DNA of 64,000 nt from Nocardia harenae NBRC 108248 (lineage in GTDB: Bacteria; Actinomycetota; Actinomycetes; Mycobacteriales; Mycobacteriaceae). Where the stretch lies: NCBI RefSeq assembly GCF_001612885.1, contig NZ_BDBH01000013.1, forward strand, positions 62,001 to 126,000, written 5' to 3'. Below are positions 16,223-25,372 of the stretch, piece by piece (the first letter of the stretch is position 1; each line of letters begins with the position of its first letter). The notes below the pieces were generated by a model. That model saw only the letters and a program-made list of their open reading frames with translations. It had not been told where the DNA came from and did no database searches. Position numbers and translations under genes: made by a program.

Positions 16223-17046
16223 GAGTTGTCCTCGGGGTCGGCGGAGTGTTCCGGTAGCGGTCGGGAGAGATGAAGGGTCGCATACAGCGACCCTTCGGCC
16301 TCGTACCCGGTGGTGTCGATGCCCTTGTCCGCCAACGTCTTCAACACCTGCGCCTGCTCGTCGGCGGAGGCGAAGCGCCGCTGTGCGTGGAGTCCGGGCA
16401 CCTGCTCGGTGCGGTATCCCAGCGCCGCGAGCTCCGCGGCGACGGGACCGTAGTCGAACATGCGCAGCACGAAGTGTGCCATCCACGGCCTGCGGCGCGG
16501 GTGCGCGGTGGCCACCCGCACCAGCGTCTTCTCGGTGACATAACCGATGCACCCGGTGGAGATCACCAGGTCGGCGCGGGCCAGCACCTCGCGCTGATCG
16601 GAGTCCGGATCGGCCGATTCCAGGTCGGCGTGCACCACCTCGTCCAGCAGCCCGGCCTCGGCCGCGTACTCCAGCGCGGGGCGGGAGGCGTCGATCCCGA
16701 GGAAGCGGGCCGCCACGTTCGGCACCTCGGCCCTGCCCTTGTCCAGCGCGAGCGCGGAATCCCGGTCGGTGGTGCCCGCGTAGCTCTCGGCGAGCTCGGC
16801 GACGCTGGTGCCGAAGCGCAGCAGCGCCGCGTTCACGCCGTAGGAGCAGCCGATGTCGAGCACCGTCGGCACCGCGACCCGGGCCGAGGCACGGTACTCG
16901 CGGAGCTGCTGCTGGAAGAAGGGTGCCGCCGAATCGGGGATCGAGTAGCCCAGCTCCGCCATCCGCCGGTAGTACGCACGGGGATCGGGGCGATCGTAGA
17001 TGTGGTCGAAGGAGGCTTTCCCGGTCGTGTGCAAGGGTACCGGCAC
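16219..17046 (-). CDS. Class I SAM-dependent methyltransferase
   Basis: A 275-residue protein with the SAM-binding motif VLDIGCSYGVNAALL at about residues 62-76 and the downstream acidic motif FLGIDASRPALEYA. Residues 1-50 (DHIYDRPDPRAYYRRMAELGY) form an N-terminal cap of unknown type. The acceptor cannot be read from sequence. GTG start at 17046 with GAGAGGAA 6 nt upstream. It lies 27 nt after the oxygenase gene and overlaps the acyltransferase gene, so all three are probably one transcript. Confidence 0.85.
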   Translation of the reverse strand: MPVPLHTTGKASFDHIYDRPDPRAYYRRMAELGYSIPDSAAPFFQQQLREYRASARVAVPTVLDIGCSYGVNAALLRFGTSVAELAESYAGTTDRDSALALDKGRAEVPNVAARFLGIDASRPALEYAAEAGLLDEVVHADLESADPDSDQREVLARADLVISTGCIGYVTEKTLVRVATAHPRRRPWMAHFVLRMFDYGPVAAELAALGYRTEQVPGLHAQRRFASADEQAQVLKTLADKGIDTTGYEAEGSLYATLHLSRPLPEHSADPEDNS

Positions 17047-17073
17047 TGTGCGTTCCTCTCGGTCGAGCCAGGA

Positions 17074-17937
17074 TCAATCGAGTAATCGGTCACCGCGGAC
17101 GGCCGAGGCAGCCGCGGCGACATGGTCCGGCAGCACCCGGCCGAAAAGCTGCCGGGTCCGTTCAACGGTGCCGATCACACCGGGCCGGTCGGTGTAGGCG
17201 AAGATCGCCGAATGCCGTTGCACCGCGCCGGAGACCGGGGAAACGCGGTGCAGGGAGAAGCGCCCCTGGAAGAGCTGCAGATCGCCGGGGCGCAGATCGA
17301 GCCTCCGGACCGGGTAGTCGCCGGTGCCGGTGAGCACGGAGCGCACGTCATCCAGGTTCTCCGCCTCGGTGCTGCGGATATTCGGGCAGAACTCGAACAC
17401 GCCGCCTTCCTCGGCGGGCTGGGTGAGCATGCTGACGGTGAACTCGTTGGTGTCGAAGTGCCACGGGTGCGACATGCCGGGCGCCACCACGTTCAGGCAC
17501 AGCCCGGCCAGCGGGTCGGCGAACTCGTGCAGCCCGGCCAGCCCGAAACAGTCGGCGACGAAGCGCTGGAAGACCTCGCTCACGTACAGCCGGTGGATGA
17601 GCGCGTCGGCGGGGATCAGATCCCGCGGCACGAAGGCATTGCCGCGCTCGAGCACGATGGTGCCCGGATGATCCTGCGGCAGTTCGGAATCGAGCGGGAT
17701 GTTGTAGGCATTGACCCGCTCCACCTTGTAGTAGGCGTCGGGTGCGATGGCGGCGCCCTGCGCGCGCAGCGTCTCGACCAGCTCCGGCCGGACGAACTCG
17801 CGCAGCACGTGGCAGCCGGTGGCGGCGAGCTCGGCCCTGGCGGCGCCGACCGCGGCGCGCCACCCCTCCCCCTCCGGATCAGCCAGCGGATACCGTGCGG
17901 TATCGACGATTTCGTCGAGGACCCCCATCACCGTCAT
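17074..17937 (-). CDS. 2-oxoglutarate/Fe(II)-dependent oxygenase (phytanoyl-CoA dioxygenase-like)
   Basis: A 287-residue cupin-fold oxygenase. The iron ligands are readable as HFDTNEF (about residues 159-161) and the distal H in FSLHRVS (about residue 231), followed by an arginine-containing segment (VQRHSAIFAY) that would bind 2-oxoglutarate. The family hydroxylates or otherwise oxidises small molecules. It is the first gene of the unit with the methyltransferase and acyltransferase. ATG at 17937 is used; an ATG three codons on is possible, and the short AT-rich stretch before it could allow a leaderless transcript. Substrate unknown. Confidence 0.8.
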   Translation of the reverse strand: MTVMGVLDEIVDTARYPLADPEGEGWRAAVGAARAELAATGCHVLREFVRPELVETLRAQGAAIAPDAYYKVERVNAYNIPLDSELPQDHPGTIVLERGNAFVPRDLIPADALIHRLYVSEVFQRFVADCFGLAGLHEFADPLAGLCLNVVAPGMSHPWHFDTNEFTVSMLTQPAEEGGVFEFCPNIRSTEAENLDDVRSVLTGTGDYPVRRLDLRPGDLQLFQGRFSLHRVSPVSGAVQRHSAIFAYTDRPGVIGTVERTRQLFGRVLPDHVAAAASAVRGDRLLD

Positions 17938-18003
17938 GGCGTAATTGTGGCGCGGCGCCCTGCGAACACGCCCGGGATTCGCCGAGCTCGCCGGTGACTA
18001 CTG

Positions 18004-18741
18004 TCACACCCCCGACGTGCGGATATTCCTGTTGCCGCGCAGTAACTCTCGCTCCCGACGAGCGGCAGGCGCAGGGGCAGCGGCGGTGAGCACGGCGGTC
18101 AGATCGGCCATCGAGAGCCCCGTCAGCGAATCCCGGAAAACCAGCCCGGGCGCGGCGGGAACGGCAATCTCGCAGGGCACAACCAAGACCGCGCAGCCGG
18201 CCGCGGCGGCCGCGGCGGAACCGGTCGGTGAGTCCTCGATGGCGACACAGGCGCGCGGATCGGCGCCGAGCAACTCGGCGGCGCGCAGGTAGACGTCCGG
18301 CTCCGGTTTGCCGTGCGGCACCTCGTCGCCGCAGACGGTGACGGCGAAATTGTCGCGGCCGAGCGTATTCAAGGCGAGTTCGGTCAGTGACCGTTTGGTA
18401 TTGGTGACCAGTGCGGCGGGCACCCCGGCCGCGCGGATCACCGCCAGCGCCTCCAGCGCACCGGGGCGCCACGGGATCGGGCCGGTCATGAGCTCGGTGA
18501 CGCGGCGCTCCAGGAACTCCCCCGCCGCCGTGAGCGCCGTGCGCGTCGGCTCGATGCCGAGGCCGGTGAACATGATGCGCAGCGCGTTCGGGCCGGAGGC
18601 GCCGATGAGCGCGTGCCGCAGCTCGTCGGTCATCTCGTGGCCGTGCTCCCTGGCCAGCTCCCGCACCGCGACGTCCCACAGCTTCTCGGAGTCGAGCAGG
18701 GTGCCGTCCATATCCCAGAGCACACCCGCCGGTCGGGTCAT
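18004..18741 (-). CDS. HAD-superfamily phosphatase
   Basis: A 245-residue haloacid dehalogenase-like hydrolase of the beta-phosphoglucomutase/phosphatase branch. Motif I is WDMDGTLLDS (nucleophile Asp10), motif II lies in VTNTKRS, and motifs III/IV in KPEPDVYLRAA and AIEDSPTG. A helical cap occupies about residues 18-85. Such enzymes dephosphorylate small metabolites; the substrate is not predictable. GGAGAGG precedes the ATG at 18741. It follows the kinase gene on the same strand by 57 nt. Confidence 0.88.
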   Translation of the reverse strand: MTRPAGVLWDMDGTLLDSEKLWDVAVRELAREHGHEMTDELRHALIGASGPNALRIMFTGLGIEPTRTALTAAGEFLERRVTELMTGPIPWRPGALEALAVIRAAGVPAALVTNTKRSLTELALNTLGRDNFAVTVCGDEVPHGKPEPDVYLRAAELLGADPRACVAIEDSPTGSAAAAAAGCAVLVVPCEIAVPAAPGLVFRDSLTGLSMADLTAVLTAAAPAPAARRERELLRGNRNIRTSGV

Positions 18742-18798
18742 CGTGGTCCGCCTCTCCCCGGCCGTCCGGCCGCCGCGGCCAAGCCTATCCGGGCCCGG

Positions 18799-21312
18799 TC
18801 AGAGCCCCGAGCCCGAGATCACGAGGCGGCCGCCCTCGTTGCTCACCCGGAACCAGCGGCTCTCCGAGCTGGTGCCGCCGCCGGCGAGGGTGTAGGTGAG
18901 CGAGGCGACCACGGTGTCCGGGCCGGACGGGGTGACCGAGCCGACCCGCACCCCGCGGATCGTCGACCAGAACTGCGAGTAGGCGCCGAAGCCGCCGGTC
19001 TGCGCCTGGTACCCCGGGGAGAGCTGGGCCCAGGCGCCGCTGATGTCGCCCGGCAGCATGCCGTAGTAGCCCTGGACGAACTGGGCCCGCTGCTCCGGCG
19101 TCGGGGGGCCGTTCTGCGGAGCAGGGGCGTTCGAGGTGGCCGGGGGCTGTGTGGTCGTCGGGGCCGGGGCCTCCGTAGCCGGGGCGGGCGGGGCCGACGG
19201 GCTCGGGGGTGGGGGCGCGGCCTGCTGGTCGTCGCCGGTGCCGTTGGCGATCAGGGCGATGAGGACGCCCGCGAGGACGATCACCGCGACGGCGATGGCG
19301 CCGAGGGCGGTCAGCTGGAGGCGCTTGCCCGCGGCGGGGTCGCGGCGGGGCGGGGTGTATTCGAGCGGGGTCGGTCGGGCGGCTGCCGCGAAGGCGGCGT
19401 AGTCCGGGGTGTACGGGAGGGCGGTGGTGGGGTCGGGGGCCGGGGTGTCCGAGGGGGCGGGGCCACTCCCCGCGGAGTCGCCAGCGCCACGGCCGCCCCC
19501 AATGGGGCCACCCGCAATAGGGCCGTCCGCGACGGAGTCGCCCGCGGCAGGGCCACTCGCGACGGAGTCGCCCGCGGCAGGGCCACTCGCAGCGGGATCA
19601 CCCGCGGCAGTGCCGCCCGCAACGGAGTCACCCGTAACAGGGCCGCCCGCAGCGAAGTCACGGGCAACAGTGCCGCCCGCAGCGGAGTCGCCCCCGTCAG
19701 CGGAGGTGTCGCCCTCCGCACGGCTGCCCGCCGCGGCAGAGCCCGCGGTGGCACCGCCGACGGCCGTACCGACGCCCGCAACGAGGGCGTCCGCGGCGCT
19801 ACCCGCCGCCTCGGAGTCCGAAGCGGCGCCATCGCTCGGCGCGGAGTCACCGCCCGCAGGAGTGCTCCCGGCCTCGCCGGCGCCTGCCGACGATCCGGCG
19901 AGCGCGCCCGCCGCGACAGCGCCGCCCCGCTTGCTCAGCTCGACGCGCTCGCCCGAGCTCTCCCCGTGCGCCTTCGCGACCTCCGCCGCACCTTTCCCGG
20001 TTCCGGCCCGCGCCGCCGAATCGCCCGCGTCGGGCGCCGAAGGCGAGCCGGTGCCTGCGACCGGCACCGAGTTGGCGCCGTCTCCGCTCTGCCCGCCGTC
20101 CGGCCGACTACCGGCCCCGGACTCGGCCGGACCGCTCGGCGGCCCCTGCGGCACTCGGGCAGGCCCTGACCCGGGAGTTCCCGGCCCATTACCCGAAGCC
20201 CCCGGCCCACTACCCGAAGCCCGCGGGCCGTACCCCGGAGTCCCCGGCCCATACCCCGGGGCCCCGGGCCCACTCCCCGGCGTCACCGGCCCGTACGCCC
20301 CCGGCGCCCCTGCCCCCGGCCCGTACGCGGGCCGGAACGCATTCACCCGCGGCCCCGGCGGAACACTGCGCGGATCGATCGGCGGCGGCCCGCTGAACCG
20401 ATTCGGGTCGGGCAGGACGGTGGTCCCGCCGGGCCCGGCCAGCACAGCGGTCCGCGGATACCCACCGGGCGGCACCGAGGTGGGCCCGGCGGGCCGCCCC
20501 ACGGCGACCCCTTCGAGCACCTCGGCGGCCTGCCGCATGGTCGGCCGCCCCTCCGGCGTCGGCGCCAGCAACTGCATGAGCACCGGCCCCAGCGCCCCCG
20601 CGTGCTGCGGCGGCTGCACATGCCCGCGCGCGACCGCGTGCAGCACCGCCAGCGGATTGTCCCCCTCGCCGAACGGCGGACTCCCGGTCACCGCCGCGTA
20701 CAGCGTCGACCCGAGCGCGAACACGTCCGAGGCGGGCTCCCCGTCCTCCCCGCGCGCCACCTCGGGCGCCAGGTACGCGGGCGTCCCCGCGAGAAAACCG
20801 GTGGCGGTGACGGTCACATCGCCGACCGCCCGCGAGATCCCGAAGTCCGTGATCTTGACCGTGCCGTCGTCACCGACGAGCAGATTCCCCGGCTTCACAT
20901 CCCGATGCAGAATCCCCGCCTTGTGCGCGGCGGCCAGCGCGGCCGCCGCCTGCGCCCCGATCCGCGCCACCTCCATCGGCGGCAGCGTGCGCCCCCCGGA
21001 GATCCGCGCCGCCAGACTGGGCGCGTCCATGAACTCCATGACGAGCCACGGCCGCCCGTCCTCCTCGGCGACGTCGAAGACGGTGATGGCGTTCGGGTGG
21101 TGCAGCCGAGCCGCGATCCGCCCCTCGCGCATGGCCCGCGCCCGCGCCTCGACGGCCTGCGACGGCGTCAACCCGGGATCCAGCCGCAGCTGCTTGACCG
21201 CGACGGTCCGCTGCAACCGGACGTCGGTCGCCTTCCACACGACGCCCATGGCGCCGGTGCCGATCGGATCGGAGAGCCGATACCGTCCCGCGATCAACCG
21301 GTCCGACGTCAT
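18799..21312 (-). CDS. Membrane Ser/Thr protein kinase (PknB/Hanks type) with sensor tail
   Basis: An 837-residue eukaryotic-like kinase. The catalytic domain fills about residues 8-265: glycine loop GTGAMG, Lys40 in VAVK, HRDVKPGN with Asp138, DFG at 156-158, a Thr-rich activation loop and APE at 182-184. A very long linker follows, first Gly/Pro repeats (about 325-385), then Ala/Gly/Ser/Asp repeats (about 535-605). A transmembrane helix is at about 664-690 and an extracellular domain of about 145 residues ends the protein; it is not a PASTA domain and looks like the small alpha+beta sensor seen in some mycobacterial kinases. ATG 21312 with AAGGAG upstream; an ATG at 21357 is less likely. 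Confidence 0.93.
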   Translation of the reverse strand: MTSDRLIAGRYRLSDPIGTGAMGVVWKATDVRLQRTVAVKQLRLDPGLTPSQAVEARARAMREGRIAARLHHPNAITVFDVAEEDGRPWLVMEFMDAPSLAARISGGRTLPPMEVARIGAQAAAALAAAHKAGILHRDVKPGNLLVGDDGTVKITDFGISRAVGDVTVTATGFLAGTPAYLAPEVARGEDGEPASDVFALGSTLYAAVTGSPPFGEGDNPLAVLHAVARGHVQPPQHAGALGPVLMQLLAPTPEGRPTMRQAAEVLEGVAVGRPAGPTSVPPGGYPRTAVLAGPGGTTVLPDPNRFSGPPPIDPRSVPPGPRVNAFRPAYGPGAGAPGAYGPVTPGSGPGAPGYGPGTPGYGPRASGSGPGASGNGPGTPGSGPARVPQGPPSGPAESGAGSRPDGGQSGDGANSVPVAGTGSPSAPDAGDSAARAGTGKGAAEVAKAHGESSGERVELSKRGGAVAAGALAGSSAGAGEAGSTPAGGDSAPSDGAASDSEAAGSAADALVAGVGTAVGGATAGSAAAGSRAEGDTSADGGDSAAGGTVARDFAAGGPVTGDSVAGGTAAGDPAASGPAAGDSVASGPAAGDSVADGPIAGGPIGGGRGAGDSAGSGPAPSDTPAPDPTTALPYTPDYAAFAAAARPTPLEYTPPRRDPAAGKRLQLTALGAIAVAVIVLAGVLIALIANGTGDDQQAAPPPPSPSAPPAPATEAPAPTTTQPPATSNAPAPQNGPPTPEQRAQFVQGYYGMLPGDISGAWAQLSPGYQAQTGGFGAYSQFWSTIRGVRVGSVTPSGPDTVVASLTYTLAGGGTSSESRWFRVSNEGGRLVISGSGL
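19531..19590. repeat. Exact 30-bp tandem duplication within a larger coding repeat
   Basis: Positions 19531-19560 and 19561-19590 are identical and encode a ten-residue unit of the AGDSVASGP type in the kinase linker. Diverged copies extend over about 19500-19700. The array keeps the reading frame, so copy number can change without breaking the kinase. Confidence 0.9.
20150..20340. repeat. Gly/Pro/Tyr coding repeat in the kinase linker
   Basis: Imperfect units of about 21-24 bp encode PGxGPGxPGYGP-like turns in the juxtamembrane linker. Several units differ by single codons. Probably a flexible spacer that crosses or packs against the cell envelope side. Confidence 0.7.
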
Positions 21313-21683
21313 CTGATCGTGCTCCTTCCCGCCGAGCAGTGCCGCAACTCGGCGCACGAGGCCCGGAGCCCGGCGAAAATCCTACGCCCCGAGACGCTTC
21401 GACTCCGGGCGGGCCGCACGCCACCGGGTGCGGCATACGGCGAGCGCTGCGCTGCGCGATATCCGACAGTGGCATACCCGGAACCGGCCGTTCCATCGGC
21501 GGACCCGAGCACGGTACGCCAGGCGGCGCGCGCTCCGCGTCGAGCGCACGCCGAACCGGTTCCCGGCGCCGCGGCGAATCCCTTCCCCGGCATCCGGTTT
21601 CGGGCACGGCACGCCCGCGCCATGATCCGGCATGACCATCGCCGGTATGAGCGATTTCGCCGTGAAACCGCTCACACCCGGTT
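21313..21683. other. Intergenic interval between metH end and kinase start, no gene supported
   Basis: About 370 nt separate the metH stop from the kinase start. Open frames of 65-104 codons occur on both strands but are Arg-rich, overlap one another and lack ribosome binding sites or family features, so none is called. The part next to 21312 should hold the kinase promoter; AAGGAG for the kinase lies at about 21322-21327. No hairpin terminator for metH was evident. Confidence 0.5.
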
Positions 21684-24600
21684 TCAGGCGTTGAAGTACT
21701 TGGCCTCCGGGTGCAGCAGCACGAACGCGTCGGTGGACTGCTCCGGGTGCAGCTGCAGCTCCTCGGAGAGCCGGACCCCGATGCGCTCGGCCGCGAGCAG
21801 GTCGACCAGCTTGGCCCGGTCCTCCAGCTCGGGACAGGCGCCGTAGCCGAAGGAGAAGCGCGCGCCGCGGTACCCGAGCTTGAAGAACTCCTGCACGTCG
21901 TCCGGGTCGGAGTCGGCGATCGCGTGCCCCTCCAGCACCAGCTCCTCACGGACCCGGCGGTGCCAGTACTCGGCCAGCGCCTCGGTGAGCTGCACGCCGA
22001 TGCCGTGCACCTCGAGGTAGTCGCGGTAGTTGTCGTCCGCGAAGAGCTGGTTGGCGAAGTCGGCGATCGGCTGCCCCATGGTCACCAGCTGGAAGGGAAG
22101 CACATCCACCTGCCCGGTGCGCTCCGCGTGCTCGCGCGAGCGGATGAAGTCGGCGATGCAGAGGAAGCGGTCGCGCTGCTGGCGCGGGAAGGTGAAGCGG
22201 TAGCGCTCGGGGGCGTCCGGGCGCGGCTCGGTGAGCACGATCACGTCGTCCCCCTCGGAGACCGCCGGGAAGTAGCCGTACACCACCGCCGCGTGCTGCA
22301 ACACGTTCTCCGTACTGAGCCGCTCCAGCCAGGCTCGCAGCCGCGGCCTGCCCTCGGACTCGACCAGCTCCTCGTAGCTGGGCCCGTCGCCGCCGCGCTG
22401 CCCGCGCAGCCCCCACTGCCCGAGGAAGAGGGCGCGCTCGTCGAGCAGCCCGGCGTACTCGTGCAGCGCCAGCCCGCGCACCACCCTGGTCCCCCAGAAC
22501 GGCGGCACCGGCACCGGCAGCTCGGCGGCCACGTCGGAGCGCGCGGGCACCTCGACCGGGGTCTCCCTGGCCTTGCGCTCCTCGGCGATCCGCTTGGAGC
22601 GCTCGTGCCGCGCCTTGCGCTCGGCCGCCTTCTCCCGCTCGGCGATCGCCTCCGGGCTGTCCGGGTCCGGGCCGCCGCCGCGCTTGCGGGTCATGATGGT
22701 GTCCATCAGCCGCAGCCCCTCGAAGGCGTCCCTGGCGTAGTGCACATCGCCCAGGTAGACCTCGGTGAGGTCGTTCTCCACGTAGGAGCGGGTGAGCGCG
22801 GCGCCGCCGAGCAGCACCGGGAACTGGTCGGAGACGCCCTTGGAGTTCAGCTCCTCCAGGTTCTCCTTCATCACCACGGTCGACTTCACCAGCAGCCCCG
22901 ACATCCCGATGACGTCGGCCTTCTTGTCGACGGCGGCGTCCAGGATGGTCGCGATCGGCTGCTTGATGCCGAGGTTGACCACCTCGTAGCCGTTGTTGGA
23001 GAGGATGATGTCGACCAGGTTCTTGCCGATGTCGTGCACGTCGCCCTTGACCGTGGCGAGCACGATCCGGCCCTTGCCGCTGTCGTCGGTGGCCTCCATG
23101 TGCGGCTCCAGGTAGGCGACCGCGGTCTTCATCACCTCGGCCGACTGCAGCACGAAGGGCAGCTGCATCTGCCCGGAGCCGAACAGCTCGCCGACGGTCT
23201 TCATCCCGGCGAGCAGCGTCTCGTTGATGATCTTCAGCGGCGGCACCTCGGCCATGGCCGCGTCCAGATCCGGCTCCAGGCCGTTCCGGTCGCCGTCCAC
23301 GATGCGCCGCGCCAGCCGCTCGAAGAGCGGCAGCGCCGCCATTTCCTCGGCCCGCGAGGCCCGCGACGACGCCGTCGAGACGCCCTCGAACAGCTCCATC
23401 AGCCTCTGCAGCGGGTCGTACCCCTCGCGACGCCGGTCGTAGACCAGGTCGAGCGCGGCCTCGCGCTGATCCTCCTGGATGCGCGCGATGGGCAGGATCT
23501 TGGAGGCGTGCACGATGGCCGAGTCCAGCCCGGCCTCGACGCACTCGTGCATGAAGACCGAGTTCAGCACCTGCCTGGCCGCCGGGTTCAGGCCGAAGGA
23601 GATGTTCGACAGCCCCAGCGTGGTCTGCACCTCGGGGTGGCGGCGCTTGAGCTCGCGGATGGCCTCGATGGTCTCCAGCCCGTCCCGGCGCGACTCCTCC
23701 TGGCCGGTGCCGAGGGTGAAGGTGAGGGTGTCGACGATGATGTCGGACTCGTGCAACCCCCAGTTGGTGGTGATGTCGGCGATCAGCCGCTCGGCGATCT
23801 CCACCTTCTTGGCGGCGGTGCGCGCCTGGCCCTCCTCGTCGATGGTCAGCGCGACCACCGCGGCGCCGTGCTCGGCCACCAGCGCCATGGTCTGCTGGAA
23901 CCGCGAGTCCGGCCCGGCGCCGTCCTCGTAGTTCACCGAGTTCACCGCGCAGCGCCCGCCCAGGTGCTCCAGCCCGGCGCGCAGCACCGGGGTCTCGGTG
24001 GAGTCGAGCATGATCGGCAGCGTGGAGGCGGTGGCGAGCCTGCTCGCGAGCTCGCTCATGTCGGCGGTGCCATCCCGGCCGACGTAGTCGACGCAGAGGT
24101 CGAGCATGTGCGCGCCGTCGCGGGTCTGGTCCTTGGCGATCTCCAGGCACCGCTGCCAGTCGCCGGCCAGCATGGCCTCGCGGAACGCCTTCGAGCCGTT
24201 GGCGTTGGTGCGCTCGCCGATCATCAGGACGCTGGCGTCCTGCTCGAACGGGACCGCGGTGTACATGCTGGAGACGCTCGGCTCCGGCTCGGGGCGCCTG
24301 CGCTCCCGGATCGGCGGCAGCGCCCGCTCGGCCTCCCGCACCGCCGCGCCGACCTGCCGGATGTGCTCCGGGGTCGTGCCGCAGCAGCCGCCGACCAGCG
24401 CCAGCCCGAACTCGCTGACGAAATCGCGGAGCGCGACAGCCAGCTCCTCCGGGGTGAGCGGGTACTCGGCGCCGTGCTTGCCGAGCACCGGCAGCCCCGC
24501 GTTGGGCATGACCGAGACCGGCAGCCGCGCGTGCCGGGAGAGGTGGCGCAGGTGCTCGCTCATCTCGGCCGGGCCGGTGGCGCAGTTCAGGCCGATCATG

Positions 24601-25271
24601 TCCACCCCGAGCGGCTCGATCGCCGTCAGCGCGGCGCCGATCTCGCTGCCGACCAGCATGGTGCCGGTGGTCTCCACGGTGACGTGGGTGATGATCGGGA
24701 TCCGCCTGCCCGCGGTGGCCATGGCGTGCCTGCTGCCCACCACCGCGGCCTTCACCTGGAGCAGATCCTGGCAGGTTTCGACGAGGATGGCGTCGGCGCC
24801 GCCGTCCAGCATGCCGAGCGCGGCCTCGGCGTAGGCGTCGCGCAGCGCGGCGTAGGGGGCGTGGCCGAGGGTGGGCAGCTTGGTGCCGGGGCCCATGGAG
24901 CCGAGCACGTAGCGCGGCGTGCCGTCGGGACCGGGCCCCATCTCGTCGGCGACCTCGCGGGCCAGCCTGGTGCCGCGCTCGGAGAGGTCGCGGATGCGGC
25001 CGGCGATGTCGTAGTCGGCGAGGTTGGGCAGGTTGCAGCCGAAGGTGTTGGTCTCGACCGCGTCGGCGCCCGCCTCGAAGTACGCCCGGTGGATATGGCG
25101 CAGCACGTCCGGCCTGGTCTCGTTGAGGATCTCGTTACAGCCCTCCAGACCGCGGAAATCGTCGAGCGTGAGATCGGCGGCCTGCAGCATGGTGCCCATG
25201 GCGCCGTCGCCGATGACGACGCGGCGCGCGAGGGTGTCCAGCAGGGTGGTGTCGAACCGGGGCGCAACCAT
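21684..25271 (-). CDS. metH: Cobalamin-dependent methionine synthase MetH
   Basis: A 1195-residue enzyme that transfers the methyl group of methyltetrahydrofolate to homocysteine via cobalamin. Four modules are visible: homocysteine/zinc domain (residues about 1-320, zinc cysteines in GLNCATGP near 229 and GGCCGTT near 295), pterin-binding domain (about 340-620), B12 domain with DVHDIGKN near residue 746 whose histidine is the lower cobalt ligand, and a C-terminal SAM-dependent reactivation domain. ATG at 25271 is the family start; the in-frame ATG at 25331 would add a basic extension. No cobalamin riboswitch was recognised in the 101 nt before the divergent PAC2 gene. Confidence 0.97.
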   Translation of the reverse strand: MVAPRFDTTLLDTLARRVVIGDGAMGTMLQAADLTLDDFRGLEGCNEILNETRPDVLRHIHRAYFEAGADAVETNTFGCNLPNLADYDIAGRIRDLSERGTRLAREVADEMGPGPDGTPRYVLGSMGPGTKLPTLGHAPYAALRDAYAEAALGMLDGGADAILVETCQDLLQVKAAVVGSRHAMATAGRRIPIITHVTVETTGTMLVGSEIGAALTAIEPLGVDMIGLNCATGPAEMSEHLRHLSRHARLPVSVMPNAGLPVLGKHGAEYPLTPEELAVALRDFVSEFGLALVGGCCGTTPEHIRQVGAAVREAERALPPIRERRRPEPEPSVSSMYTAVPFEQDASVLMIGERTNANGSKAFREAMLAGDWQRCLEIAKDQTRDGAHMLDLCVDYVGRDGTADMSELASRLATASTLPIMLDSTETPVLRAGLEHLGGRCAVNSVNYEDGAGPDSRFQQTMALVAEHGAAVVALTIDEEGQARTAAKKVEIAERLIADITTNWGLHESDIIVDTLTFTLGTGQEESRRDGLETIEAIRELKRRHPEVQTTLGLSNISFGLNPAARQVLNSVFMHECVEAGLDSAIVHASKILPIARIQEDQREAALDLVYDRRREGYDPLQRLMELFEGVSTASSRASRAEEMAALPLFERLARRIVDGDRNGLEPDLDAAMAEVPPLKIINETLLAGMKTVGELFGSGQMQLPFVLQSAEVMKTAVAYLEPHMEATDDSGKGRIVLATVKGDVHDIGKNLVDIILSNNGYEVVNLGIKQPIATILDAAVDKKADVIGMSGLLVKSTVVMKENLEELNSKGVSDQFPVLLGGAALTRSYVENDLTEVYLGDVHYARDAFEGLRLMDTIMTRKRGGGPDPDSPEAIAEREKAAERKARHERSKRIAEERKARETPVEVPARSDVAAELPVPVPPFWGTRVVRGLALHEYAGLLDERALFLGQWGLRGQRGGDGPSYEELVESEGRPRLRAWLERLSTENVLQHAAVVYGYFPAVSEGDDVIVLTEPRPDAPERYRFTFPRQQRDRFLCIADFIRSREHAERTGQVDVLPFQLVTMGQPIADFANQLFADDNYRDYLEVHGIGVQLTEALAEYWHRRVREELVLEGHAIADSDPDDVQEFFKLGYRGARFSFGYGACPELEDRAKLVDLLAAERIGVRLSEELQLHPEQSTDAFVLLHPEAKYFNA

Positions 25272-25372
25272 GAGACCAGGGTAGTGGGGTGCTCCGACGC
25301 CCTCTTCGCGCGCGCCCGGACGCGCCCTCACCGGACGGCGCGTCCCGGCGGGCCACGCCGTAGGCTGACCGG

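Noticed and set aside
25272..25372. Cobalamin riboswitch before metH
   Set aside because: Only 101 nt separate metH from the divergent PAC2 gene and no B12-box-like sequence was seen.
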